64,000 nucleotides of DNA. Source: Erythrocercus mccallii. Taxonomy: Eukaryota > Chordata > Aves > Passeriformes > Dicruridae. Below the pieces are notes generated by a model. That model ran no database searches, was not told the DNA's origin, and worked only from the letters and a program-made list of their open reading frames with translations. Positions 25,901-37,900 of the stretch are shown one piece after another. A program made the translations under genes and the position numbers. The first letter of the stretch is position 1. Each line of letters starts with the position of its first letter. Location of the stretch: positions 7,214 to 71,213 of the forward strand of contig VZRG01001534.1 in assembly GCA_013397435.1 (NCBI GenBank). Direction: 5' to 3'.

Positions 25901-28900
25901 TGACTGGTAGTACACAGGGTGGGGCACCATGGGGGGTTGAGGGGAAGGGATCCCCCGCCTCCACTGCAAAGAGACTCTGTGCCAGCTGCACAATGGAGGC
26001 ATCGTGGGTATCAGACAGGCTCTTCACCCCAAACAGCAGCATGAAAAGGTGGCTGACAGAGCAGAGGATGATCTTGTGAGCCTCCACTTCCATGCTGAAG
26101 TCCTCAGGGTAGAAGGCCACATCTGCACACTGGCAGCAGCAGAGCAGGTTGTGCAGGTCTGCATTGTAGTGCGAGGCTTCACCCTTCAGGATTGGCATTT
26201 TTTCTGCAAAAGAAGTCATGTGGTAAAACTTAGGCAAGTGCTAACCACAGGACAACTGACCTTCTCAGGTTGGTTTAATTTTTAACAGAGGTATTCAATA
26301 AGAATATTTCTTATATCTGTTTGAATATCTTGAGTAAAATACTCTAAAAATGGAAGTACAGTAAATAAGTTAAGAAATTTAGTTTAATAGTAAGTGTCTG
26401 TCCTTTCATGAACCCTCTATAGAAAGTTACATTATAAAGAAACTTTGACTGTGTATTCCAAATCTAAGATCTGAGCAAATTTTTAGAACATGGAAGAAGA
26501 GACAACTACAGACTCAGAGGTAACTACTCGTCAGTAATTTTGTCACTGAACAAATGCATCAGATGCTCAGAAGTCAAATAAAGGTGCATAACTTCTTTCC
26601 CTTGCTTTATCTGCAGGAAATGAAAACATTACTTGATGATACTGTAGAATAATAATTCATGCTCTAACAGCTTCCTTTTGTAATCTGTTAAGATTTTATG
26701 TAAAGTTTTTATCAATTCATGTTTTCCTAAGTCCACCAGAAAACCACTCCTATTAGTTATATCTAAAATAAACTAGAAATCCATTGCAATGTTATATATT
26801 GTCATACAATTATCACCAAGTAAATTAAGCTATCACTAAAAGATGATGCAACATAACCAGAATAGCTGACAATAGATAGCACAGCTCACAGTAACAATTG
26901 TTAGTAAAAAATGCAGTAAAAATATTAATTGTGCAAAAAAAGTGACACACATAAGGAATTATACTAGAGACCAGATATCAATGAGCACCTGGCTGTTCAA
27001 GCTGAGGTGGTTGGACTCGATAGCACTTCTGCATCTTTTTCCTTTTCTTCATTTTTTCGGATGACTTCTGATTCAAACTTTGGATCATAAAATATTCCAG
27101 CTAAGACAAGAAATAGATATTTTTAAAACCTCTTGTTATTTAATAACAACTTAGACATCAAATTATAAGGGATATAATAGGTTCTGTATGCAGGGCTAAG
27201 GCTACTGACACTATTACCAGTCATCCAGGAGAGTCCCAAAACTCCTTTACGAAGAACTACCATATTTAGACAGAAATAGCACAATTTAAAAGACTAGTTT
27301 TTCTAATGATTGTGGTTAATGCTTGTGTATTTAATCTTCTTAGAATTGACAGACACAAAGATATTCAATTTACCAATCTCTTTAGATGCTAATTATATCT
27401 TGGATAGTGGCCTCATTCAGCTGGGAGCTATCCAGCAAGATAAAAGTGGAAAACTTACTGCAGTGTGTCATATGGCTTTCCTAAATCTTCCTACTTAAAA
27501 CCAGAGCAACCTTGGTACTGCAAATTCAGATAGCATCACAGAATCCTAGAATGGTTTGGCTTGGAAAGTACTTTGAAAACCATTGAGTTCTAATCCCCTT
27601 GCCGTGGGCAGGGACAGTTTCCACTAGACCAGGTTGCTCCAAGCCCCATCCAACCCAGTCAAGAACACTGCCAAGGATGGGGCACTCACAGCTTCCCTGA
27701 TCATTCTGTTCCAGTGTCTGACCACCCTCATAGTGAAGAATTTCTTTCTAATATCTAACTTGAATCTTGTATAGGTGGGAACTTGGCACTTGGTGGAAGG
27801 GCCCATGGTGTGCCTCCCCTGGCTCTCTGAAGCCATCATATCAGTCATGCACCTCCTGCATGTTCCACCACACTTCCAAAACAGCAGGTTCCCACTCACC
27901 ACTCCTCCAAAGTTTTTCTGTATGTAGAAGTCATTAAGACTGTGTAGTTCAAGGTAAGTAGCTCCAAGTTCCTTTGCAAGCTGAACTCCTTCAGAAGTTG
28001 TAACACAGCTCCTCCTATCTGAAGTGCACAGGGGACAGGAGCAAGGCACTCCTGGGTAAAAAGTTTTGAAAAAAAACCATTTTGTCCAAATAATGTACAG
28101 TTCTTAGATTCCTAAGAAACTGTAAAGATATTTTACTTAGAGGAGAACAAAGAGGGAAATGAAACATAGTAATTTTATAGTAAGAATCTGTAATTATAGG
28201 AAAAACCCCTAACTTCTTATTAATCAATTCATAATAGTAGTCACTCTACAAACCTCTGTATAAATACATTAGCATTACTTTTGTTAAGGTGGAAAAGTCC
28301 AGCCAGACTTCTGGATGCTAGATTTGGCTTTGGCTCAGTACCTTTGCAATGCTGAGGTCTTCTACTAACCTGCAGGTGTTATCATTCATGAATGTCGCCC
28401 TTAAACCTGTTGCATTATTGTGGCCTGTTCATGCAGTAAGCACACACAGTTATGAATGAAGAAAATTTCCACTCCAGACCAATCTTTGAGGGATTTCTAC
28501 TAATTGCAAGGTTTGATTCATTTACACGTATTTTACATAATTTTTTTTAAAAAACCAAAATAGGTGCTTTTAAGATTATGCCATTTAAATGTTAAAAATC
28601 TTTTTGCTATAATGTGTCAGCTTTGCTTAATGACAGTAAGAACCTGCCAGCCATGCTTGTGCTTTCAAATGTGCTGTGCATGCTCCACGTTAATGTCCTC
28701 TGCCTAGACCTATGGATAACATAATAAAACAGATTTTTCTTTTTTTTTAGTCATTTGTTTTGGCAGCAACATTTACCACTACAGAGGATTAAGATCTTAG
28801 TAATCTAGATGAGCAAACTGCTGTGTTCACAAGTACCGCCTAGAAACAAAAGGGTTCTGTGTGTGCACAGCAGTTTGCTCTGACAGGTCCCAGACACACG

Positions 28901-31900
28901 TTGTCTACCATGGCCACGTTATTTAGGGAGGAAGACAGAAAAAAGGTGGAAGAGAGAAAAAAAAAACGCTAGAGGAGTCACTCAGTTTGGTGAAATCCTG
29001 TTCTTAAATACAAAGTCTAAGAAAATGCTTGGGGAAGACAAAAAATTTACCAAGGCCTTGCCTTTAGAATGAGAGATTTATTACTCCTGTATAAATCAGA
29101 GCATAGAAGTTTTTGGTCATGATCAATGAATTACTAAATGAAAGAAAATAAACATTTAACTGTTATGGAGCTCTTTAACTGTCCTTTATCAGTCATTGAG
29201 CAAAGAAATTTATAAGTAGAACCTTGGCAACATTGAGCATTCTATCCACAGAGGACATACTTGATATGGATTAATATTTCTACATACATTACAAAATAAA
29301 TGTTTACATCTACACCCATCATGTCTCTTATTCATTAAAAGGAGGGATGCTCAGGAACACTTGCTATAATATTAAAATGTCATGAAGTAAAAGACAAGCC
29401 AAAGTTGTGTTTTTTCATTCACTGCTTTAGGAAAAGAATCCCCAAAAATTTCAAGGCTTTTCCCACACACTCTCCACTGTTTTCAGACTGCTGGATACAA
29501 CTTTAATCTCATACACTAGAGATACTTTATACTCAAATGTATGTTGCTTAATCCAAATTACTGGATTTAATCCCCATGTGTGATGGCTCCCCAAGAAGAA
29601 TCATTGCAGAGGTCAAAGAAGGATAGGTTGCCTTTCATCACTGGGGTTAATTAAGCACAATGCTCTTGCCAGTACATCAGTCTGGAGAGCCAAAATACAT
29701 GTGCATATTACTGTCATCCTGGCAGATTAATTGTTTCTGTTAGCAGCTTGGAAAAACATCCAGCTTCTACTGAAATTACACTATACTCAACTTCAAAATG
29801 AGATTTTATCTGTTGTTACAGGAGGCTGGATACATACCGTTTTTTCTTGCACCGATAGCAGAAATTATTACTGGAACTGAGCAGTGATTTAGTGCTTTTT
29901 TAACCATTGGCACATAGTTGTCCTTTAGTTCTTGAAAGGAAGTCTTGTCATTAACAGAGTATTTAATCACAATAATATCAGCTGCTCCAATGAGCCTGTA
30001 GGAAGTGTACCGGTCACTGTCAAATATATTCTAAAAAGAAAAAAACACTGATCAAGAATTTATTGTCTATAGAGAAAAAGACAAAATATTCTATATTCTT
30101 AATGCAAAATTTTACATAAATGTTTTTGTCTGATTAGATCTTATTTGAAGACATGCAACAATGAGCAGACTTGCTGCTTTGTAATTTCCTTGTTTGGAGA
30201 GCAAGTTGTTTGTTATAATAAATGATAAATATTTTCCATGAATTCAGGAATTCTGCAAGAAGAATTGAAAATAGGGTTTATGAGGAAATATTCTTCTTAG
30301 GAAGAAGCTTTCCTGGTTTAATTATTTAATTTAATTTTTTTTTCCTTTAGGAAATAAAAGCACCTTCAGTGGTAGAGGTTTTCAACAATTCATACAAAAA
30401 CATTAATCACACCATTTTAGGGAAAGGGTTACACAGAACTATCCTATGTACCTATGAACTTTTAATTACAAACTTAATAATTTATTGTGTTTTTTCTCTG
30501 CCTCACAAGAGCTTCCACATAGCTTTACCAGGTGTTAATGTCTTCAGGATAAGGACTTCAGTCACATACCTAAACTTTGTTTTTCAACTTCACATTCAAA
30601 TTTTCATTGCTCTGTGCTGAGGACTTAACCTCTAAAATAGTTTGATATTCTGTTAATTTACAGCTGTGCTGTATCCACATGTAATATACAGTTACTACTT
30701 GTGCATTTTTCATGGAACTGTGATTCTGCTTCCTCCGAAGGTAATTCAAAAATACCAGAGGAAGCCTTGGCTTTGAATGTAGGTTGGATTGAAAATTTGA
30801 GAGAAAAACTTGAGAGAAGTCTGGAACTGGTCCAGAGAACTGAAAATAAACTCTGATAACCTGAAATACTATCACCTCTTAGAACAGAGAGATTTTTTGC
30901 CCTTTATGTACTTAGAGGGAGCGTATTAGAAAGAGGGGGACAAACTCTTTGGCAGGGCTTGTTGTGATAGGACAAGGAACAATGGTTTTAAACTAAAAGA
31001 GGGTAGATTTAGGCTGGTCATAAGACAGACATTTTTTACACAGAGGATGGTGAGGCCCTTGCACAGTTTGCCCTGGGAAGCTGTGGGTGCCCCATCCCTG
31101 GCAGTGTTCAGGGCCAAGCTGGATGAGGCACTTAGCAGTCTGGTCTAATGGAAGGTGTTCCTGCCCATGGCAGGAAAGAACTCACAATTCTCAATAACAT
31201 ATTTGTGCAATCACCCCACGGCAGGGGAGCTGGAATGAGAGGATCTCTAAGCTTCCTTCCCACCCAAATTATTCAGGCACTCTGATTTTATAGCATGTCG
31301 CAAAACTAGAAGAATTTGGGATCTTGAGGAAAAAAAATTGAAATTAGCAGTAATGAAATAAAGACAATGTGAAAACAGGAATAAATGAGTGCAGAAGAAG
31401 TGACAAAAAGGGCAGAACTGAAAGTTTGGGCTGGGGGGATCAATGTGAGTTTTGAAGGGCAAGTCACAGAAATAAGAGCATTACAAATGGGAGTCAGGTA
31501 CATAACAGATTAGTAATATAAACAAGGGGTATGGCTTGCACTGTCAACATAACTCTTTTTGATCATTTCAAAAGGGCCATTGTTTGAAATCTTGTGAGGT
31601 AGCTGCAATGCTCTTAACTAAAAGAAATAGCATGACCTTAATGGAAGTCAAAGTCATCAAGTATTTGCCTAAACTGTCTGCACATCATTCCCAGTTCACG
31701 TCTTGACCTTACAAAGAAATAAGTCAGGAAATAAATTGTAGTAGGCATTCCCATTGATCTCTGTAATAGAAGATTTTGTTCCGCAATAAGTAAATCACAA
31801 TTAACAGTTTTTCAGGAATAGCTCTCACATGATTAACCATGTTGACAAGAGAGGAGGTCAAGTGTACTGCTTTTGATATTTGGTTTTTTGAGACAACTCA

Positions 31901-34900
31901 GTTAGAGGCTATTATAATCCCAGGCTAAGGACATTCTCAATTAACACTTAATACAATCATTTAGGTCCAGCTAATAATATAACATTTACACATAAATGCA
32001 CATTTAGCTCTTCTAGAAGTAAGACTACCAGCTATAGTGCTTCTATACAGCCATCTAGATGGACATTTGGAAAACTTGATCACACAAGCAGGCAAAAATT
32101 GAGAATTTTCAAGGGACAGCTTCAGTACAATTTAGTTGATGAAGATCTCAAAGGAGAATTTTTAACAGTTGTATACATTTAACACAACAAAGGTTTAAAA
32201 GGAAAAATACAATGCAATCCAAAAAATAACATGGAATATTTATCCATTCTGTTCTGTTGGCAGACAGAAAACACATCTGTCCCTTTGTAATTTTCATCCA
32301 CCTTATTGTCTTCAAGATCAGCCCAGATTTGCACCACCCATTTCTACAAGATTGGGGACAATGGGTGGTATCATAAGCAAAGTGTAAATCACGCGTGCAC
32401 AAATACCTGTAACTGCAAAGCTTTAAGGATGAGTAATAAAAAATGCTTATGGAAACTTTTTATGGAATTTAATATTGTATTTTTATATTGTTTGTATATT
32501 GTTTTTCACTTGTTCCCATGTACAAAGGAACTAAATCTCATGTTCCAGGAAAATCCTCAAAAAATATCTCCAACAATGGGTTATTTGCACAGGGCATCCC
32601 TGAGACAGAGCATCTAGAGCCTCCTTCATTATTGGTTTTAGAGAACCTTTCATGCAAAAATGAGGGAATTTCTTCAGATGATGAATAGCTGTTCAGATTC
32701 AGAATAATCTTTATTTCAGGTTCCATTTATGAAATTTTTGTAACAGCTACTCCTCATTATGCTTGCTGCTCCATTTTAAAGACAGATGTTGGCAAAAGGA
32801 AGAAGTATCTGCACAGCCAATGGTATTTTAATATGACATTATTAATTATAATTATAATTAATTATTCTTCTGATGCTGTTCCACTGAGGACATATCTTCA
32901 AAACATGAAGATCTTCATTCTTTTCTTGTGTGTCTTCATTCTAAGTGTCTCATAACATATCCATGCTATTAGTAAGTTATACTTATCAAGATTCAATGTT
33001 GAAAATAAAGTTTTCAGAGGCATTGAAGATATGATTTTCTTACCAAGTCACATGATCCCTCAAGACAACAATACTTGCTTTGTTTAAAATGATTTATGAA
33101 TGCCTTTCTAAATGGCAGTGAAATTCCTCATGCAAGTGCCCTTGCAATGCCCACACTCCTTCTGAAAGCTGCTCATAAGTGTCCCCATGTCCAACCACCC
33201 CAGCTCTGGATCTGAGGCAGCAACAATGTCAACAAGTCTTTGTGGGGAAAAGTGCACCTGGACGCCCCGTAGGAATGTTCACCTGGGATTTCCCCAGGAC
33301 CCAAAAGAGAGCTGCACTGGGACTAGTGGAGAGTTATTGCTCTCCATGGTTCATTTACAGACCCAGTCTCCACTATTAAAACCTTCTTCACAGTGATGTT
33401 CTCTACACCACATACCAGAGTCTTCCCTGCTTTTTTTTCAAGATTCCTCTACAATTTCTTATCAGGCCTGCAGCAGGGCAAATTTTATGGGTGTACTCTC
33501 CATAACTTACTAGTCCCCTGAATTTACTCAAATAAGTAATCTGCAGCACAGATGGAAATATCTCCTTCAGAAATCCCCCTAAATATCCCTCCACAAAACA
33601 AAGGAAGCTCATACTGGCCTGTGTCATCCTCTCATAAATGAATTTAATAATATTTTACATTGATCATTTATCAAAGGAGATGATTATTTGTTGTAAGTTG
33701 CCACTTCACGCATTTAGCTTAAAAATGAGAAGGGAGGACATCCTGAAAAATGAAAAGTTACAAGCTCTCATTTTTTTACTGAAGCAGTATGTGTCTAGAT
33801 TTCTAAAAAGAGTAAATAAAACCTAAAGGTGGCTCAGATTCCTTTACATTTAGACATGATAAGGACTGGCCAGCTTTGCCAGCACAAGGAGCACAAGAAT
33901 TTTTATAAACAGGAAAAAGCCAGAGAACTACACTATGATGATACCACTGGCATAAGAAAGGTCACAGTGTTCGAGGGACTACTTCTGTTGGTGCAGTAAA
34001 TAACAAAGAAAAAATACAAAAAGAGTCTGTGAATGAGACTGCTGTAAGGGAGAATTAGAAAACAATTCACTGAACACCTTCCCAAAATTGTAGTTAATAT
34101 ATTTAAGTTCAGTTAATATATTTGTGTACTAGTGAGCCCCATGGAGGTCTGCAGCTCTGTGCAAGGCTCTAAGAAGACACAGCGGAGCATCCACCCCTCT
34201 GCAAGTATCTAATTCCGCACAAAGCAACCTTCAAAACCCAGCTGCTCTATTTTCTCCTTTTGTAACATTTCTGTACTTGATGATGTCAGTAATTCTCTAG
34301 AAAATGAGCAGTTTTTATAAAATAGGGGAAAGAAAAAAATTCAGGGGGTATTGTTTCCCACGAGGAAAAATAAACCCAAACAAACCAAACAAAAGCCAAA
34401 AAAACAAAATAAACAAACAAAACCAGGTGGCTCTTAGTACAAAAAGTTAAAAAAGTCAGCAAGACCCCCAGGCCAGGGCAGAAACATTCTCGTATCCTTA
34501 GGATATTGCTCCAAGTAAGAGAGAGAACAAGAGTTACTTCAAGTAGGAAACACTTGCAAAAGACTTTTTATTTTGCCATTTTCTAGCACTGTAATTAAAT
34601 TAATCAAAATATGAATTACAGCTTTGCTATGCTTAATTCTGGATTTGAGGAAGATTCTCTTGCCATTAGATATTAAAAATTCTGCCTGCATTTCTTCTGT
34701 AGAAGCATAAAAAATTTCAGAGTAAAGTGGAATTGCAAAATACATGCAAGCAAATAAAACAGCATCTCAGTCCTGAAAACTGTCAAATCTAACACAGAGT
34801 GTTATTTAAAGCATTTTTTCCAAAGCAAATATTAAAATTCATCTTGCAAATTACTGCTTATGAGTTACTATACAGAAGTTTACCCCTCCAAAATTAGAAA

Positions 34901-37900
34901 AACTGGGACATTCTTATTCAATATATCTTATTATAGAGCAGCTTAAGCATGCATTAGCAACTGATCAGCTATAAAAATCACAGTATTTAGCAGAGATGTT
35001 AGCAGATGTGTTTTCCATACTTCTTTATGTCTTCTGTTATCCTAGGTTTGCATTTTTTGAGAAAACACTTTGAAGCAACATAATTTATAAGGATGTTGGT
35101 GCACTGTGCATCTGTCCCCTGCATACAGCAGACAGTTTTGCCAGAGCAGTGCCACACACAGCAAGCCATAGTGGTACACCCAGACAGTGGCACATAAGGA
35201 GCAACCTGTCTTTGGAAACTCTGACATTTTGGCCCCATATTTTGAGAAGCATGGTGTTACACTACTATCTTTACAGCCCTGTGATATTTGTGCAAATTAT
35301 AAGGTCTCCAAAGTCAGCATTTCCATCCTGCACCCTGCAACTGCCAGGGGAAAGAGAGCTCCTCACAACATGCATGTTTGTATGTTGGCAAACATGAATT
35401 TATCTTTGTAATTTGCAAAAGACACCTGACTTGCTGATCCTCCTGCAGACCAAAAGGCTGAGCAGTGTCCTGGGCTGACAGACAGGTGCAGCAGCAGACT
35501 GAAACTCAAGAAAATTAAACTGCACCACAATCTGCCATGCAAAAGGATCCCCCCCTCACAATGGAGCTCTTCTCAGTAAACTGACATCAACATGGCTTTT
35601 CCAAACTGATGGCTGTGGAAGACAAAGAGCAGCTGGGAACCCTTGAGTTTTGAGACTCACAGTGTACTCATCAGTGTACTCAGTTGCCAAGTTCTTGTCT
35701 AGGACTGTCTCACCTTAATCATATGGGTTTAATCTAGATGAGGTACAAATCCCAGGTAAAATGCAAATCTGCCTTGTGCTCAGATGGTAAAGGCTGAAAT
35801 ACTGCAAGGCCCACTATATCACCATCTGTCTTTTGGTAACATGAAACAGAGATCATGTTTTCCATGCAGAATGTCTGTCAACATTTTTAATTGTTCTGCG
35901 CTGTTTCCCCAGGCTAGCAGAGAAGCAGCCCTGAAGGGATCACTGTGGCTTGGTAGTAAACCTCAAGCATCCAGACTGTGGGAAATAGTCCTGTTCTGCC
36001 TTACCCTAGCAAGGGTACTGCTTCAGGCATGACAAATAACCTGCAGAATCCAGTCCTGCTATCTGAGATGTCTTCTATGAAGAGAAAAATGCTAATTTGT
36101 CCTCAACATTATTAGTAATACATCTGCCACCTTTAGCTGATAGAAAGAAAAAAACCCTAAGGCTTCAGAAATGCAACGCCTCAGACAATAACAAGCTAGC
36201 TTTTGAAGGGCAGAAATTATAAGGTCTCCAGAACTGAACAACTTTGTTTTGCAGAAGGCCAAATGCAAGTAAAGAAATATAAAAACACATCAACTCTGTC
36301 TCCAATCTGTGTCCTTCCTTCCCCTTCTTCAGCTACCCCCTCTTGCCTTCCCACCTCTCTTACCATCCTCCATCCCTCTGAAACAGTCTTTGAAGTCCTA
36401 CAGACTTCATTTATATTCAGATTTTACTCTTTGCTGCACTCTGGCCACTCCAGCACACTGCACGTGCAGGTCACATGCAGCTTCACAGATTAGAAACAGG
36501 ATTCCCCAGTCCATCTGAACTGGTGTCTGTAAGCGCAGCTAGCAAAAAGAAATAAAGAACAGAAGGATAACTAAACTGGAAAATTTAGTTTTAAGATTGT
36601 CAGCTTCTAATCATGTATTTCATAGAGCTGTTATGGTTCCTGCAGATTCTCCAAAAGGTTTCCCTTACAGGAAGTAAGGAGTACAAAAATCACCCAAAGG
36701 ATAGAATTATGGAGCTGAAACTGATTATTGTTTAAGTTTCTAAAAGCTGGTAGCTGAGGGTTTTTTTTAAGGCTACTAAGTAGTCATTAAATATGTTTTC
36801 ATTTAGATTATCGGTATAATTTCTTACATAATCATTGATCTGCTCACACTCAAAACTAAGTTTTCTCACTTGTCGCAGCTGGACATGAAAGGAAGAGCTT
36901 GACTCCAGGTGGAAAAATGATCAGAAGGCTATATTATTAATTTTACAGACCTATTTATAACATGCTGTGCTAAAAAACCACAATTGGTTCAGTAAAGACA
37001 ACCCTTCTCTTCATTGGTTAAATAATAGAAACAACATCTGTGAGAGACTTATTGTGAGAAATCTAGAAGTGTTTATGAAAGATAGAAGACTTGTTTACTT
37101 TTCACTGTCCTTGAGAGGAACGGATTCGCACCAGAGAAGGAACCAACTATTAACAGGCTGAAGAAATTCACAAACTCAGAAAATCAGACCCACACTCACT
37201 TACTAACAAAAGTGCTGACAACTTGCAACAATGCCAAAATATTTTTTATTTACCATCAGATACAGGTAATAATATTAAGATCTGATTATTCTTTGTAGGA
37301 GGAGTAAAACTATTCCCTACATTGTATTTTGCAAGCTATCAGATCTTTTAATCTGTCATTTTTCACAGCTGGGTAACTAACTACTTTTTTTACAGAAAAA
37401 TAAAATATCGTTTATTGTTGACAAGTATTTCAAGAGAGAGCTTATGATGGAGCGTCACAAAATTTCCTTTAAGTAACACTGTTGAAAAAAACACCTTCTT
37501 ACAGGGGACGCTGGCAAGGCAAGGGCTTGTTTATGAGAAATTTTTTGTAGCCTTTGATATTTCCCAGCATTTGCCTGGTAACATTTTGTAAGTTTTTACT
37601 ATATGCAAAAAACCCCCAACCAAACTACTAATAAAATCCCGCAGCAATGAAAACCATTTAAAATTAGGATATGAATTCATTTACTAAAACAGCTCACACA
37701 GTTAAGTGCAGTTAAAAAGACTGAGATGGATCTCTTACCCAGACAGGACAGTCATGTACCACCAGTCTGACATTTCCAAATATGCAGGCTTGATACTCAG
37801 TGAAAACTTGGCTTCCAACGTGACTGGTGGACAAGCTGCTGTTGATCTGCGTAATAAGAGCACTTCTCCCGAGATAGCTCCAGATCAGGCTGGGCTGCTG

